A stretch of 64,000 nucleotides of DNA from Mesorhizobium carmichaelinearum (GCF_900199455.1 NZ_FZQR01000004.1:124001-188000), one strand, 5' to 3'. Counted from the stretch's first letter, positions 27,192 to 37,255 are shown. Numbers and translations are program-made. The notes: generated by a model not told the origin, from the letters alone.

Positions 27192-27504
27192 GCCGCAGGC
27201 GTAGCGCGTCCGTGAACTGGTCAGCGGCGTTCTCCCGCGTTTCCTCCGACGCTGTTTTTATGCGCTGTTTTTAAAAGGCTTCTGGCGCGCGGGCGTCGAA
27301 GGATATTGTTGCTTCCAATAGGCGTTTTGGCAATGGGGCGAGGGGACTGCACCTTTGGCCCTGGGCCATGACCGAAAGTACAATGATCCGTCTTTTCCGT
27401 CGCGCTGTTTTTTGCGCGTTGTGCGGTGTACGAATAACGCATGGCCGAAGTGCCAGCGGCGCGTCGGCAGCGTGATGACCAAGGTTGATACCCAGGGAGG
27501 ATTC
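27192..27504. other. Divergent intergenic region between FIST sensor and cox operon
   Basis: About 310 bases with no convincing gene. It must hold the promoters of the FIST-kinase operon (minus) and coxS (plus). No clear palindromic operator was found; the TTG start chosen for the FIST gene leaves open that its true start lies in this stretch. Confidence 0.5.
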
Positions 27505-28008
<504 letters not shown>

Positions 28009-28011
28009 ATG

Positions 28012-28088
28012 AGTGAGTAGTCAGTAGTGAGTAGTTCGGTCTGAATTTGCCGTTCTCCTTTCACTACTCACTGCTTTCCTACTCACTA
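28012..28088. repeat. TAGTGAGTAG repeats in the coxS-coxL gap
   Basis: The 106-base gap carries AGTGAGTAGT and TAGTGAGTAG on the plus strand followed by their reverse complements (ACTACTCACT, CTACTCACTA), giving strong potential for an RNA hairpin. The same motif set recurs between coxL and coxM (30461-30545). Unusual inside an operon. Confidence 0.7.
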
Positions 28089-28114
28089 TTTCGGCAATTC
28101 GGGAGGAATTTCTG

Positions 28115-30463
28115 ATGGGCATTGAAGGTGTTGGCGCTCGGGTCGCGCGCAAGGAAGACAAAAGGTTCATCACCGGCGCCGGCCGCTATGTCGACGACAT
28201 GGTGGTTCCCGGCATGAAGCATGCGGCCTTCGTGCGCAGCCCGCACGCGCATGCGCAGATCAAGAAGATCGACGTCAAGAAGGCTCAAGCCATGCCCGGC
28301 GTCATCGGCGTGCTGACCGGCAAGGAGCTCAAGGCGGACGGCATCGGCAACCTTATCTGCGGCTGGATGATCCATTCCAAGGACGGTTCGCCGATGAAGA
28401 TGGGCGCATGGTCGCCGCTGGCCTTCGACAAGGTGCGCTATGTCGGCGACGCCGTCGTTATCGTCGTGGCCGAGACCAAGGGGCAGGCGCGCGATGCGGC
28501 CGAAGCGGTCGAGATCACCTACAAGGAATTGAAGGCCGTTGTCGACGCGACCAAGGCGCTCGAAAAGGGCGCGCCGCAGATCCATCCCGAGGCCGAGAAC
28601 AATCTGATCTTCGACTGGGAGATCGGCGATGCCAAGGCGACCGACGCGGCGATCAAGGCGGCGGTGCATGTCACTCGCATGAAGATCGTCAACAACCGGC
28701 TGGTGCCGAACGCCATGGAGCCGCGCGCGGCGCTCGGTCACTACGACAAGGCCGAGGACCATTACACCTGCTGGACGACATCGCAGAACCCGCATGTCGC
28801 GCGGCTGGTGATGAGCGCCTTCTACAATGTCGCCCCGGAAAACAAATTGCGCGTCATCGCGCCGGATGTCGGCGGCGGCTTCGGGTCCAAGATCTATATC
28901 TACCCGGAAGAGATCGTCTGCCTGTGGGCGTCGAAGAAAACCGGCGTGCCGGTCAAATGGGTCGCCGACCGCACCGAAAGTTTTCTGTCCGACGCGCATG
29001 GTCGCGATCATGTCTCGACGGTGGAAATGGCCTTCGACAAGAACAACAGGATCACCGGGCTGAAGGTCGACACGATCGCCAATCTCGGCGCCTATATGTC
29101 GCTGTTCTCGTCCTGCGTGCCGACCTATCTCTACGCGACGCTTTTGTCGGGCCAGTATGACATTGCGGCCATCCACGCCAATGTCCGCACCGTCTACACC
29201 AACACGGCCCCCGTCGATGCCTATCGCGGGGCAGGGCGGCCGGAAGCCACCTACCTCCTGGAACGCACGATGGAAGCAGCGGCACGGGAGCTCGGTGTCT
29301 CGCCGGCCGAATTGCGGCGCAAGAACTTCATCACCTCCTTCCCGCACCAGACCCCGGTGATCATGAACTATGACGCCGGCGACTATGGCGCCTCGCTCGA
29401 CGCGGCCATGAAGACATCGGACTATGCCGGCTTTGCCAAGCGCAAGGCGGCAGCCGCCAAGAAGGGCTTGCTGCGCGGCATCGGCATGAGCTGCTACATC
29501 GAGGCCTGTGGCATCGCGCCGTCGGCGGCGGTCGGCTCGCTCGGCGCCGGCGTCGGCTTGTGGGAATCGGCGGAAGTGCGGGTCAACGCCGTCGGCACGA
29601 TCGAGGTGCTGACAGGCTCGCACAGCCATGGCCAGGGTCACGAGACGACCTTTGCGCAGCTGGTCAATGAGCGTTTCGGGGTGCCGATCGATTCGGTTTC
29701 GATCGTCCATGGCGACACCGACAAGGTGCAGATGGGCATGGGCACTTACGGTTCGCGCTCGGGCGCGGTCGGCATGTCGGCGATATCAAAGGCGCTCGAC
29801 AAGGTCGAAGCCAAGGCCAAGAAGATCGCGGCCCACCTGCTCGAAGCCGACGAGGGCGACATCGTCATCGAGAACGGCGCGCTGAAGGTCGCCGGTACCG
29901 ACAAGAACGTGCCGTGGTTCCAGGTGGCGCTGGCCGCCTATACCGCCCACAATCTGCCGGCAGGGATGGAACCCGGGCTGAAGGAAACGGCCTTTTACGA
30001 TCCGTCGAACTTCACCTTCCCGGCGGGCTGCTACATCTGCGAGGTCGAGATCGATCCGGAGACCGGCACGACCGAGATCGTCCAGTTCGTGGCGGCCGAC
30101 GATTTCGGCAACATCATCAACCCGATGATCGTCGAAGGCCAGGTGCATGGCGGCATCGCGCAAGGGATCGGCCAGGCGCTGCTGGAAGGCGCCCATTACG
30201 ACGCAAGCGGACAGCTGCTGACGGCGAGCTACATGGATTACACCATGCCGCGCGCCGGCGACCTGCCGTCGTTCCAGGTCTCGACCTCGAACACGCCATG
30301 TCCTGGCAATCCGTTGGGGATCAAGGGCTGCGGCGAGGCCGGCGCCATCGGTTCGCCGCCGGCCGTCATCAACGCCATCACCGACGCCATCGGCGTCGCT
30401 GATATCGCCATGCCGGCTTCGCCGTCCACCGTCTGGGCGGCAATCCGCGCCGCGACGAAATGA
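28115..30463 (+). CDS. coxL: Form II carbon monoxide dehydrogenase-type large subunit
   Basis: A 782-residue molybdopterin-cytosine-dinucleotide hydroxylase large subunit. Landmarks: [55 protein letters not shown], the active-site loop [49 protein letters not shown] and [15 protein letters not shown] (catalytic Glu). AYRGAGR marks form II; true form I CO dehydrogenases have AYRCSFR with the copper-binding cysteine, which is absent here. CO oxidation is therefore doubtful; an aldehyde or heteroaromatic substrate is possible. Good AGGAGGAAT-like site upstream. Confidence 0.88.
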   Translation: MGIEGVGARVARKEDKRFITGAGRYVDDMVVPGMKHAAFVRSPHAHAQIKKIDVKKAQAMPGVIGVLTGKELKADGIGNLICGWMIHSKDGSPMKMGAWSPLAFDKVRYVGDAVVIVVAETKGQARDAAEAVEITYKELKAVVDATKALEKGAPQIHPEAENNLIFDWEIGDAKATDAAIKAAVHVTRMKIVNNRLVPNAMEPRAALGHYDKAEDHYTCWTTSQNPHVARLVMSAFYNVAPENKLRVIAPDVGGGFGSKIYIYPEEIVCLWASKKTGVPVKWVADRTESFLSDAHGRDHVSTVEMAFDKNNRITGLKVDTIANLGAYMSLFSSCVPTYLYATLLSGQYDIAAIHANVRTVYTNTAPVDAYRGAGRPEATYLLERTMEAAARELGVSPAELRRKNFITSFPHQTPVIMNYDAGDYGASLDAAMKTSDYAGFAKRKAAAAKKGLLRGIGMSCYIEACGIAPSAAVGSLGAGVGLWESAEVRVNAVGTIEVLTGSHSHGQGHETTFAQLVNERFGVPIDSVSIVHGDTDKVQMGMGTYGSRSGAVGMSAISKALDKVEAKAKKIAAHLLEADEGDIVIENGALKVAGTDKNVPWFQVALAAYTAHNLPAGMEPGLKETAFYDPSNFTFPAGCYICEVEIDPETGTTEIVQFVAADDFGNIINPMIVEGQVHGGIAQGIGQALLEGAHYDASGQLLTASYMDYTMPRAGDLPSFQVSTSNTPCPGNPLGIKGCGEAGAIGSPPAVINAITDAIGVADIAMPASPSTVWAAIRAATK

Positions 30464-30545
30464 GTGAGTAGGGGGTAGTGAGTAGCGAATAGGGAACAGT
30501 GTCACTTCCGGCCAACGCCCATTCACTACTCACTACTGACTACTG
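30461..30545. repeat. TAGTGAGTAG repeats in the coxL-coxM gap
   Basis: TGAGTGAGTAG and GTAGTGAGTAG on the left face TCACTACTCACTACTGACTACT on the right across about 35 bases, so the transcript can fold into a long hairpin. The coxL stop codon itself (TGA at 30461) is the first base of the repeat. Related to 28012-28088. Confidence 0.7.
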
Positions 30546-30570
30546 CCTAACCACTTCAGGGGAGGATCCC

Positions 30571-31368
30571 ATGTACGCAGTCAACTACCACCGTGCCGCC
30601 TCGGTCGCTGACGCCGCCAAACTCGTGAAGAGCGGCGACGCCAAGCTGCTCTCCGGCGGCATGACGCTCATCCCCGCCATGAAGACGCGCCTGGCGGCCC
30701 CTTCCGATCTCGTCGATTTGTCACGCATCAAGGATCTGCAGGGCATCAAGGTGTCGGGAAAGACTGTCACCATCGGCGCGGCCACCACCCATTTCGACGT
30801 CTCCAATGACGAGAAGCTGCGCAAAGCCTGTCCGGCGCTTGCCCATCTGGCGTCGCTGATCGGTGATCCGGCGGTGCGCCACAAGGGCACGATCGGCGGC
30901 TCGATCGCCAACAACGATCCGGCGGCGGACTATCCGGCCGCACTTCTGGCACTGGGCGCCACCATCGTCACCAACAAGCGCGAGATATCGGCCGACAAGT
31001 TTTTCAAGGGGCTGTTCGAAACGGCATTGAAGGATGGCGAGATCATCACGGCGATTACCTTCACGGCGCCGGCAAAGGCGGCCTACGAAAAATTCCGCAA
31101 CCCGGCCTCGCGCTACGCGATCGTCGGCGTGTTCGTGGCCAAGGGCAAGGATGGCGTCAGCGTCGCCGTCACCGGCGCCGGCGATGACGGTGTCTTCCGC
31201 TCGAAGGAGATCGAGGCAGCGCTTGCCAAGAATTTCGACGCTGGCTCGCTCAATGGCGTGAAAGTGCCGGCGAAGAACCTGATGAGCGACATCCACGCTT
31301 CCGCCGACTACCGCGCCAATCTGATCGCGGTGATGGCCAAGCGCGCGGTGGCGGCAGCCAACGCCTGA
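30571..31368 (+). CDS. coxM: Carbon monoxide dehydrogenase-type FAD-binding subunit
   Basis: A 265-residue FAD subunit of the molybdenum hydroxylase. PCMH-type FAD-binding motifs are AKLLSGGMTLIPAMKTRL and GTIGGSIANNDPAADYPAAL; the C-terminal CO_deh_flav domain contains YEKFRNPASRYAIVG. It starts at 30571 behind AGGGGAGGATCCC. Last gene of the S-L-M operon, followed by a terminator (31394-31418). No coxDEFG-like maturation genes are in the window. Confidence 0.87.
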   Translation: MYAVNYHRAASVADAAKLVKSGDAKLLSGGMTLIPAMKTRLAAPSDLVDLSRIKDLQGIKVSGKTVTIGAATTHFDVSNDEKLRKACPALAHLASLIGDPAVRHKGTIGGSIANNDPAADYPAALLALGATIVTNKREISADKFFKGLFETALKDGEIITAITFTAPAKAAYEKFRNPASRYAIVGVFVAKGKDGVSVAVTGAGDDGVFRSKEIEAALAKNFDAGSLNGVKVPAKNLMSDIHASADYRANLIAVMAKRAVAAANA

Positions 31369-31393
31369 CGCCTGTTAGCAGTTGTGGACAAGG

Positions 31394-31418
31394 AAAGGGG
31401 CCTTCGCGGGCCCTTTTT
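31394..31418 (+). terminator. Rho-independent terminator after the cox operon
   Basis: AAAGGGGCC-TTCGC-GGGCCCTTT followed by TT: a 9-bp stem with one mismatch and a T-run, 26 bases after coxM. Confidence 0.75.
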
Positions 31419-31646
31419 CGTCTGTGGCGGCCGGTAGCCGCCCAATTCCCTATGGAATCGGCGCAGCGCACCATCCCGTTTGCCTGAAGCAATTCCGGCC
31501 CGTACTCACTCGGGAACTGCATCAGTGGCAATCTCGCACTTGCACAAACCTATATTGCACTGCAGTATGGGTTGGGGCGGGAATGCGAGCCGGGTTCGGA
31601 CTGCGTACCGCCGTGCCCGTTCGCATGCCAATGCGAAGGGATCGGC

Positions 31647-32669
31647 ATGTCCGAAATTTCCGCGACCCAGATGGTTCCGTCCCGATCCGTCGTCGACAGA
31701 TCGGCCCGGACAAGGTTGGCCTATCTCGACGGCTGGCGCGGCCTGTCAATCGCCCTGGTGCTGATCGGCCATTTTTTCCCGGTGCCCGGAATCAATCTCG
31801 GCGTGCTCGGCGTCGAATTCTTCTTCGTGCTCAGCGGCCGGCTGATGGGCGAAATCCTGTTCATCGAACGCTATCCGCTGAAGAAGTTCTTCAAACGCCG
31901 CTTCTCGCGCATCTATCCGGCGCTTCTGGTGTTCGTCGTCATTGCCATGATTGCGCTCTCCGGCACGTTCATCGCCTTCAAATGGAAGGCGGCGCTCACG
32001 GCACTGACATTCACCTACAACTATGCCGGAATTCTCGTCACCCGCGCCGGTGCGCTCGACCATATCTGGTCGCTCTGCGTCGAGGAGCATGCCTACATCA
32101 TCCTGGCGTTGATCAGCGCGCTCGTCTCCAGCCGCAACCGCGTCATCCCTTTGCTGCTAACGCTGGCCTTGCTCGCCATGGCCAATGGCGCGATCTCATA
32201 CTGGGTGTTCAAGCTGGACTACGAGGCCACCTATTGGCGCACCGATGTGCACATCGCCTCGATCCTGCTGTCAGCCTCGATCTGTCTGCTCAAGGCCGAA
32301 GGCCGGCTGCCGGCGGTGTTGAAGGGCCCCTATGTCGCCCTGGCGGCGGCCGCGGTTGCGGTTCTGTTGTTCATCGACCCGGTGCCGACGCCGATCCACT
32401 ATCTTCTGGCAGTGCCGCTGCTGGCGCTGGCCGTCAACGCGCTCGATTTCAGCATGCCAATCTTTTCCAATCTGCTGTCGTCCTGGCCAATGGCGACGTT
32501 GGGCCTGTGGTCATACTCGCTCTATCTGTGGCAGCAGCCGTTCTACAAATTCGTCTATGAGCAAGGCATCAGCCCATGGCCGATGCTGGCCGCGGTGTTT
32601 GCCTGCGCGCTGTGCAGCTACTACCTCATCGAGCGGCCGGCGCGTGAATGGTTGAACCGCAACTGGTGA
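31647..32669 (+). CDS. Acyltransferase family 3 (OafA/YrhL-like) membrane protein
   Basis: A 340-residue polytopic acyltransferase that modifies surface sugars or lipids at the inner membrane. Signatures: RLAYLDGWRGLSIALVLIGH (helix 1, catalytic-type His), GVEFFFVLSGRLMGEILF, FFKRRFSRIYPALL, and LDHIWSLCVEEHAYI. About ten hydrophobic segments. Start 31647 has AAGGGA upstream. It stands alone; substrate unknown. Confidence 0.85.
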   Translation: MSEISATQMVPSRSVVDRSARTRLAYLDGWRGLSIALVLIGHFFPVPGINLGVLGVEFFFVLSGRLMGEILFIERYPLKKFFKRRFSRIYPALLVFVVIAMIALSGTFIAFKWKAALTALTFTYNYAGILVTRAGALDHIWSLCVEEHAYIILALISALVSSRNRVIPLLLTLALLAMANGAISYWVFKLDYEATYWRTDVHIASILLSASICLLKAEGRLPAVLKGPYVALAAAAVAVLLFIDPVPTPIHYLLAVPLLALAVNALDFSMPIFSNLLSSWPMATLGLWSYSLYLWQQPFYKFVYEQGISPWPMLAAVFACALCSYYLIERPAREWLNRNW

Positions 32670-32670
32670 T

Positions 32671-33168
32671 TCAGGCCTCATCGCGCCGAGACACTGTTGT
32701 TGCGAGCCTGAGATAGCGCCGCAGGCCGGCTTCGCCGCGCGGCGTTGTCCAGCGATGGTTCCAGGCGAAGGCCGGCCGCAGCAGTGGTGCCAGGAATTTG
32801 AGGATCGGCCGCTCGACCGTGACCTGCCAGGTCAGTTGGACATGGGTGCCGCTGCCCGACGGCGACAGTTCGGCCCGCCACAGCCCGTCGAAGTCGCCAA
32901 AGGTTTTCACGACGACCAGCCGGCCAGGCTCGAGTTCGGCGGCCTCGATGATGAAGTTCAGTTCATAGGGCAGGGCGCCGCGCGCCCGTGCCCTTGCCCG
33001 TGAGCCGACCGATCGCTTGCCCTTGCCATTGATCGGCACCACTTCCTTGTAGACATCACCCCACCACAGCGGCAGCAATTCGGCATCGGAGAGCACATCC
33101 CACACTTGCCGAGGCGTGCCCTCGGGAATGTCCCAGCTTTCGTCGAAGCGGAAGACGTTGCTTGGCAT
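32671..33168 (-). CDS. SRPBCC (polyketide cyclase/START-like) family protein
   Basis: A 165-residue helix-grip protein: [20 protein letters not shown] at the start, [32 protein letters not shown], and [20 protein letters not shown]. The fold binds hydrophobic ligands in its cavity. No catalytic assignment is possible. It converges on the acyltransferase with one base between the stops. Confidence 0.75.
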   Translation of the reverse strand: MPSNVFRFDESWDIPEGTPRQVWDVLSDAELLPLWWGDVYKEVVPINGKGKRSVGSRARARARGALPYELNFIIEAAELEPGRLVVVKTFGDFDGLWRAELSPSGSGTHVQLTWQVTVERPILKFLAPLLRPAFAWNHRWTTPRGEAGLRRYLRLATTVSRRDEA

Positions 33169-33229
33169 CGCGGTTCCTCCATTTGGTGGAACGCTTATAT
33201 TAGGAGTGTCTTCTTTGTGTGGCCAGCAA

Positions 33230-33718
33230 TCAGGCGACGATCTGCTTGACGTAATAGCGCACCGCTTTCTTGCCGCCGTGGATCACCGCGTCGCCGACCT
33301 CAGTGAAGCCCAGCGCGGCGTGGAAGGCATCCGAGGCGAGGTTGGGCGGATCGGCGTTGACCTCGCAGGTGACCAGCGTGTGGCCGGCGCGCTCTGCATG
33401 TTCGAACAGGTCCTGATAGAGCCGGCGCGCATGGCCGCGGCCCCTTGCGTGCGCTGCCACGACGACGCGGTCGACATAGATGAAGCGTTCGTAGCGTTCG
33501 CAAAACCAAAGGAAATTCGGGCTGTCGTAGTTGGCCTCCTGGTCGAAGGTCATGATGAAGGCTTCGAGATCGCCAATGCGCCGCGCGTAAAAAGCCTCAC
33601 CGAGCAGGAACGACAGCCGCTCGGCTTCAAGCCAGGACAGTTCGGCGGCATGTTCGTTGTTGAGCGCCAGTATGTCCGCTTCGTCGGTCTGCGCTATGCG
33701 GTCTATCTCAGAGGTCAT
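33230..33718 (-). CDS. GNAT family N-acetyltransferase
   Basis: A 162-residue acetyl-CoA-dependent acetyltransferase with the acetyl-CoA site [20 protein letters not shown] (R/Q-x-x-G-x-A type) and C-terminal [20 protein letters not shown]. The start ATG at 33718 overlaps the cutC stop in an ATGA, indicating translational coupling to cutC. Substrate unknown. Confidence 0.85.
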   Translation of the reverse strand: MTSEIDRIAQTDEADILALNNEHAAELSWLEAERLSFLLGEAFYARRIGDLEAFIMTFDQEANYDSPNFLWFCERYERFIYVDRVVVAAHARGRGHARRLYQDLFEHAERAGHTLVTCEVNADPPNLASDAFHAALGFTEVGDAVIHGGKKAVRYYVKQIVA

Positions 33719-34473
33719 GTCTTGGCCGCCGCGATCGTTGCCGCCACAAGCGGTGTGTCGGTCAATGTGTTGCGGTATTCGCGGTCGAGGTCGGAGCCGC
33801 CCATGCCGACCTTGGGATTGCGATAGCGCATGGCGCTCGGCACGTCCTTCAGCGCTGCGAAATGCATTTCGGCCAGCCCGGTCTTTTGGCGCACCTCGGC
33901 GATGTTGCCGAGATCGAGCCCGCCGCAACCGAGGATGACGATGCGGTCGCCGGCCTGCCGCACCAGATCCTCCAGCAATGGCAGGCCTTCGACCGCGGTG
34001 TCGCGCTGGCCGCTGGTCAGCACGCGGCCGACCTTGCAGCGGATCAGCGCTTCCAGCGCCTCGGCCGGATCGCGCGTCATGTCGAAGGCGCGGTGGCAGG
34101 TGACATTCAGGGGGCCGGCGGCCTCAGTCAGTTCGCCCATGCGCTTTTCGTCGATCGTGCCGTCGGCGCTCAGGCAGCCGAACACGACGCCGGGCACGCC
34201 GAACTCGCGGAGTGCTGCGACATCGGCAAGCATCGAGCGGTACTCGGTCTCGCTGTAGAGAAAATCGCCGCCGCGCGGCCGCACCATGACATGAAACGGC
34301 ACGGTCGCCTGGTCGAGCGCAGCGCGCACTGTGCCGAGGCTCGGCGTGATGCCGCCTTCGACCAGGCTGGCGCATAGTTCGACCCGGTCGGCGCCGGCGG
34401 CCTGCGCGGCGAGCAGGCCATCGATGCCTTCGACACAGATTTCGATCAGCGGCGGGCGGGTTTGTGTGGTCAA
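33715..34473 (-). CDS. cutC: CutC family protein
   Basis: A 252-residue TIM-barrel protein of the CutC family: LIEICVEGIDGLLAAQAAGA, RVELCASLVEGGITPSLGTV, FHVMVRPRGGDFLYSETEY, GVVFGCLSADGTID, VTCHRAFDMTRD, VLTSGQRDTAVEG and ILGCGGLDLGNI. Named for copper homeostasis, though the biochemical role is unsettled. Coupled to the downstream GNAT gene through an ATGA overlap. Confidence 0.88.
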   Translation of the reverse strand: MTTQTRPPLIEICVEGIDGLLAAQAAGADRVELCASLVEGGITPSLGTVRAALDQATVPFHVMVRPRGGDFLYSETEYRSMLADVAALREFGVPGVVFGCLSADGTIDEKRMGELTEAAGPLNVTCHRAFDMTRDPAEALEALIRCKVGRVLTSGQRDTAVEGLPLLEDLVRQAGDRIVILGCGGLDLGNIAEVRQKTGLAEMHFAALKDVPSAMRYRNPKVGMGGSDLDREYRNTLTDTPLVAATIAAAKT

Positions 34474-34577
34474 GGGGTCATCCAGTCCATGATGTTGCGC
34501 AAAGCCCTAGCACCGGGGCGGCTGGCGCGAAAGCGTGAACGGCGCACCGCCATTTGGACCAGACGACATTTCCCGGC

Positions 34578-34606
34578 TTGACAGTCTTATAACCACAGAG
34601 TTATGA
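34578..34606 (+). promoter_or_regulatory. Probable promoter and dyad upstream of the AhpD-like gene
   Basis: TTGACA (34578) and TTATGA (34601) are 17 bases apart, a good sigma-70-type spacing. ATAACC at 34589-34594 and GGTTAT at 34625-34630 form an inverted pair around the probable start site, a possible operator. An AT-rich island in GC-rich surroundings. Confidence 0.45.
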
Positions 34607-34735
34607 GTTAACCCATAGCCTATTGGTTATATATTGGCCGTTGGCGACGCGACGGCAGCCGAAAATTCCATCGAACCAAACCTGGATGCGCTGCGTCCGG
34701 GCTCGGCTAAACACGTCTCAAAAGGAGAAAAGATC

Positions 34736-35191
34736 ATGCAAGCTAGAATCAAGAACCCGGTGATGCTCATCCCAGGCGCCCTGCAGGCGCTGCTGGCGCT
34801 GGACAAGTCGACGGAGGCGGCTGATGTGCCCTATGTGACGCGCAAGCTGATCCATCTGCGGGCGAGCCAGATCAATGCCTGCAGCCTCTGCGTCGACATG
34901 CACGCGCGCGAACTGAAGAAGGCCGGCGAGAAGGACGAGCGCATCGTCGCTCTCGCCGCATGGCGCGAGACGCCGTACTTCACCGATGCCGAGCGGGCTG
35001 CCCTGGCTTTGGCCGAGGCCGGCACCAGGCTCGCCGACCGTCCCGACGCCGTGCCGGACGATGTCTGGGACGAAGCCGCCCGGCACTATGACGAAAAGGC
35101 GCTTGCCGCTTTGGTCATCCAGATCGCCGTGATCAACGCCTTCAACCGGCTGAACGCGACGACGCGGCAGATGGTCGGCGCCTGGGGCTGA
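34736..35191 (+). CDS. Carboxymuconolactone decarboxylase / AhpD-like peroxidase-type protein
   Basis: A 151-residue AhpD-fold protein with the redox motif NACSLCVDMHARELKKAGE (CxxC with downstream His), plus ERIVALAAWRETPYFTDAER and NAFNRLNATTR at the C-terminus. Such proteins reduce peroxides or act as generic thiol oxidoreductases. AAAGGAGAAAAGATC precedes the ATG. Monocistronic with its own promoter. Confidence 0.85.
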   Translation: MQARIKNPVMLIPGALQALLALDKSTEAADVPYVTRKLIHLRASQINACSLCVDMHARELKKAGEKDERIVALAAWRETPYFTDAERAALALAEAGTRLADRPDAVPDDVWDEAARHYDEKALAALVIQIAVINAFNRLNATTRQMVGAWG

Positions 35192-35291
35192 GCGCTGGGT
35201 TTTGCGTTTTGGGGCAGGGCGATTGCTCGAACGCGAAGGCGGGGGCGACACACGGCCTCCCGCCTCCTAGGCGCGAGTGTCGCCCAATTGG

Positions 35292-35723
35292 CTACTGGCG
35301 CAATTCGGTGTTCTTGGCGCCTTCCTCGACCTGGTCGATGACCAGGAGCTTGACCGGGCCATCGCCGGTATTGGTGGCCTGATGCCATTGCCCGATCATT
35401 TCGATGATGAAATCGCCTGTCTTGTAGATGTTGCTGTTGCCGGTCTCGACATTGGTGACCTTCAGCGTTCCGGCCTCGACATAGGCGTAGCGCGGGAAGG
35501 GGTGGCGGTGCACCGGCAAGGTCGCGCCCACCGCGATGTCGTAGGTCGACACCAGCACCTGCACGTTCTTCTGTGGCAGCGTGATCGGCTGGCCGGACGC
35601 GGTGGTCGTGCGCGATGCCAGCGGGGTGACGACGACAGGCGTGCTGCTGCTGTCGAGTGCCAGAGCGCAGTTTGCATAAAGTGCAGCCGCGGCCAGCAGC
35701 GCTGATACCAGGATTTTGCGCAT
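35292..35723 (-). CDS. Secreted cupin-domain protein
   Basis: A 143-residue protein with a signal peptide (MRKILVSALLAAAALYANCA) and a single cupin barrel: motif 1 LPVHRHPFPRYAYVEAGTLKV (His-x-His and Glu metal ligands) and motif 2 GDFIIEMIGQWHQATNTGDG. Predicted periplasmic. GGGAGGAATC precedes the ATG. Function of such exported cupins is unknown. Confidence 0.8.
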   Translation of the reverse strand: MRKILVSALLAAAALYANCALALDSSSTPVVVTPLASRTTTASGQPITLPQKNVQVLVSTYDIAVGATLPVHRHPFPRYAYVEAGTLKVTNVETGNSNIYKTGDFIIEMIGQWHQATNTGDGPVKLLVIDQVEEGAKNTELRQ

Positions 35724-35863
35724 GATTCCTCCCTGAACGGACGCATCTATCGCGCGACGGCGGTGCGCGCGCAAGCACTCCAAGAGGTGCTGGCAGATAC
35801 TTTCAGTCTCTCTGCTGAAGGCTGGCGGACGCTCTGTGCGAGGTCCCGTCGCGAATCCGCCGA

Positions 35864-36157
35864 TCAGTTCGGAACTTGGGGTGAGGGCTCATCGCATCGA
35901 TAGACCATGCATTGACCGCCACTGGTTGGAACATAGGCAACCATCGGCACGGAAGGCGCGTCGCACTCATTGCCGAATTGGCGGACGTAGCGATCATAGG
36001 TATTCGGCCCGGTGCTCATCACCGCTGCATGCTGGCTCTGGATCAGCGCCTGGGTCTGCGCGCAGGTCATCTTGCGCGTGTCCGGCCGAGCGCTGGCGAA
36101 GCTGGTAGCAGCAATCGTCATCGCTGCAGCGCAGAGCGCAATCTTGCGTATAGGCAT
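35864..36157 (-). CDS. Small secreted protein
   Basis: A 97-residue protein with signal peptide MPIRKIALCAAAMTIAATSF and mature cysteines in MTCAQTQALIQSQ, NECDAPS and GGQCMVYRCDE (four in all), typical of a disulfide-linked periplasmic protein. GAGGATGCCGCC precedes the ATG. No family recognised beyond a common rhizobial pattern. Confidence 0.65.
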   Translation of the reverse strand: MPIRKIALCAAAMTIAATSFASARPDTRKMTCAQTQALIQSQHAAVMSTGPNTYDRYVRQFGNECDAPSVPMVAYVPTSGGQCMVYRCDEPSPQVPN

Positions 36158-36314
36158 GGCGGCATCCTCGCGAAACATCGGATCGGCAGATTCGCATCCT
36201 GGGATGCAACTCCGCAATGGCCGCGCTGTCACGAAGCAGCGAGCCAAGTTGCAAGGCGCAGCGCCAGCGCGCTGTAGTGAGCCGGCAAGCGCGCTGGCGG
36301 GGCTCTACGTCGGT

Positions 36315-36608
36315 CTATCCATGAATGAAATGAAGCAGGAAATTTGATGCGGGAATGACAAATATCAGTATTAGCACGACAATGTGAGATCTCTTTATAG
36401 TCACATTTTTCGGCCCAGGAAGTGCTTGGCCGGTGAAGACTTTGTTCCAAATTGCTACTATCCCAAACATTCCTATGGCGATGAGGAAGGCTAAGGGGAG
36501 CGCATAGGGTTTGAACCAAGCAGGGAAGAACGGTCTGCCCACCAAAAGAGGAAAAAAAAGAGCAGCACCCACAAACACAGTCGCATTGCGAAAGTCGAGC
36601 CGTTTCAT
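36315..36608 (-). CDS. Small membrane protein
   Basis: A 97-residue hydrophobic protein with three likely spans (ATVFVGAALFFPLLVG, ALPLAFLIAIGMFGIVAIW, SHIVVLILIFVIPASNFLLH). GGAGG lies 11 bases before ATG 36608; ATG 36632 is an alternative. Base composition is lower in GC than the core genes, marking the start of the variable region. Function unknown. Confidence 0.6.
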   Translation of the reverse strand: MKRLDFRNATVFVGAALFFPLLVGRPFFPAWFKPYALPLAFLIAIGMFGIVAIWNKVFTGQALPGPKNVTIKRSHIVVLILIFVIPASNFLLHFIHG

Positions 36609-36682
36609 CTTTTGAAGATCCTCCCCCAACATTTTCCCCAGCGCGCAATCGTTTCCCGTGCGTTCCTAGTTGAAGCTCTCGG

Positions 36683-36850
36683 CTAGCGCTGAGACCCAAG
36701 TACCCTGACCGCGCTGACCAATGTCTCGCGATCATTGCCAAGTGTTCTGATCAGATCCCTCAACTGGTCGAGTGTGATGCCGTTTTCAAATGCAAATACC
36801 GGCGCCTCATGAACATCGACAACTTCACGCCTTGGCTGCTTCTTGGTCAT
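36683..36850 (-). CDS. Small DUF3606-like protein, paralogue 1
   Basis: A 55-residue protein whose core (APVFAFENGITLDQLRDLIR, TLGNDRETLVSAVRVL) resembles the short DUF3606 helix pattern in which a hydrophobic aromatic strand is followed by a helix, G and a second helix. Two further copies lie at 37256-37540 and 43247-43450. No function known. Confidence 0.55.
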   Translation of the reverse strand: MTKKQPRREVVDVHEAPVFAFENGITLDQLRDLIRTLGNDRETLVSAVRVLGSQR

Positions 36851-37055
36851 GACCCCACCCCTGGTTGCAACCAATTTAGCGCAAAGGCGATATTTCGTCG
36901 ACTACAGATAACGAAGCGGCCCGGCAGTCGTCGTTGGGGTGTTGTATTGACTGGCCGCCGGGCCTGGCCGACTCATCCGCGGCGAGCCGACCAGCGCGAC
37001 CGTAATATTAGCAGGTCTGCATCATAACCCCGCGCGGGCGTTTTCCCCCGGTATC

Positions 37056-37193
37056 GTCCCATTTTGGGACGGGCATTCTGGCATTGCTCTTGCGTCGGAC
37101 AGTGTGCCGGTTGATCCCGGTCCTGATCGCGTACCTGATCAGGTAGTAGGCTCGCCGGGCTTGAGGTGGTTGGGGTCTTCGCCCGGCGGGTTT
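37056..37193 (+). ncRNA. Candidate structured RNA, copy 1
   Basis: This 138-base stretch is repeated at 42584-42722; the last 72 bases (37122-37193) are identical and the upstream part is diverged but alignable. Both copies keep a GTCCC...GGGAC hairpin at the 5' side and end in an 8-bp stem CGCCGGGC...GCCCGGCG followed by GGTTT, which resembles a terminator on the plus strand. CCTGATC recurs within the conserved block. No protein reading is plausible. Strand is inferred from the trailing T-run. Confidence 0.5.
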
Positions 37194-37255
37194 CCATTCT
37201 CAGCAGTGAGAGCGGCCCGGCACCTACAGATTGGGATGTGAATAGGACGCCGGGC

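Noticed and set aside
28079..29710. A 543-residue minus-strand open frame opposite coxL
   Set aside because: Composition (Arg/His/Asp-rich) and lack of motifs mark it as a shadow of coxL.
28012..30545. The repeat blocks flanking coxL considered as a CRISPR array or insertion-sequence ends
   Set aside because: Repeats are about 10 bases, irregularly spaced, without spacers, and no cas or transposase gene is present; coxL is a full-length core subunit.
31382..32560. A long plus-strand frame overlapping the acyltransferase
   Set aside because: It lacks membrane segments and motifs; the overlapping frame from 31647 has the complete acyltransferase pattern.
36973..37197. A 74-residue minus-strand open frame over the first RNA element
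   Set aside because: The corresponding frame in the second copy gives an unrelated protein, so the DNA is not conserved as coding sequence.
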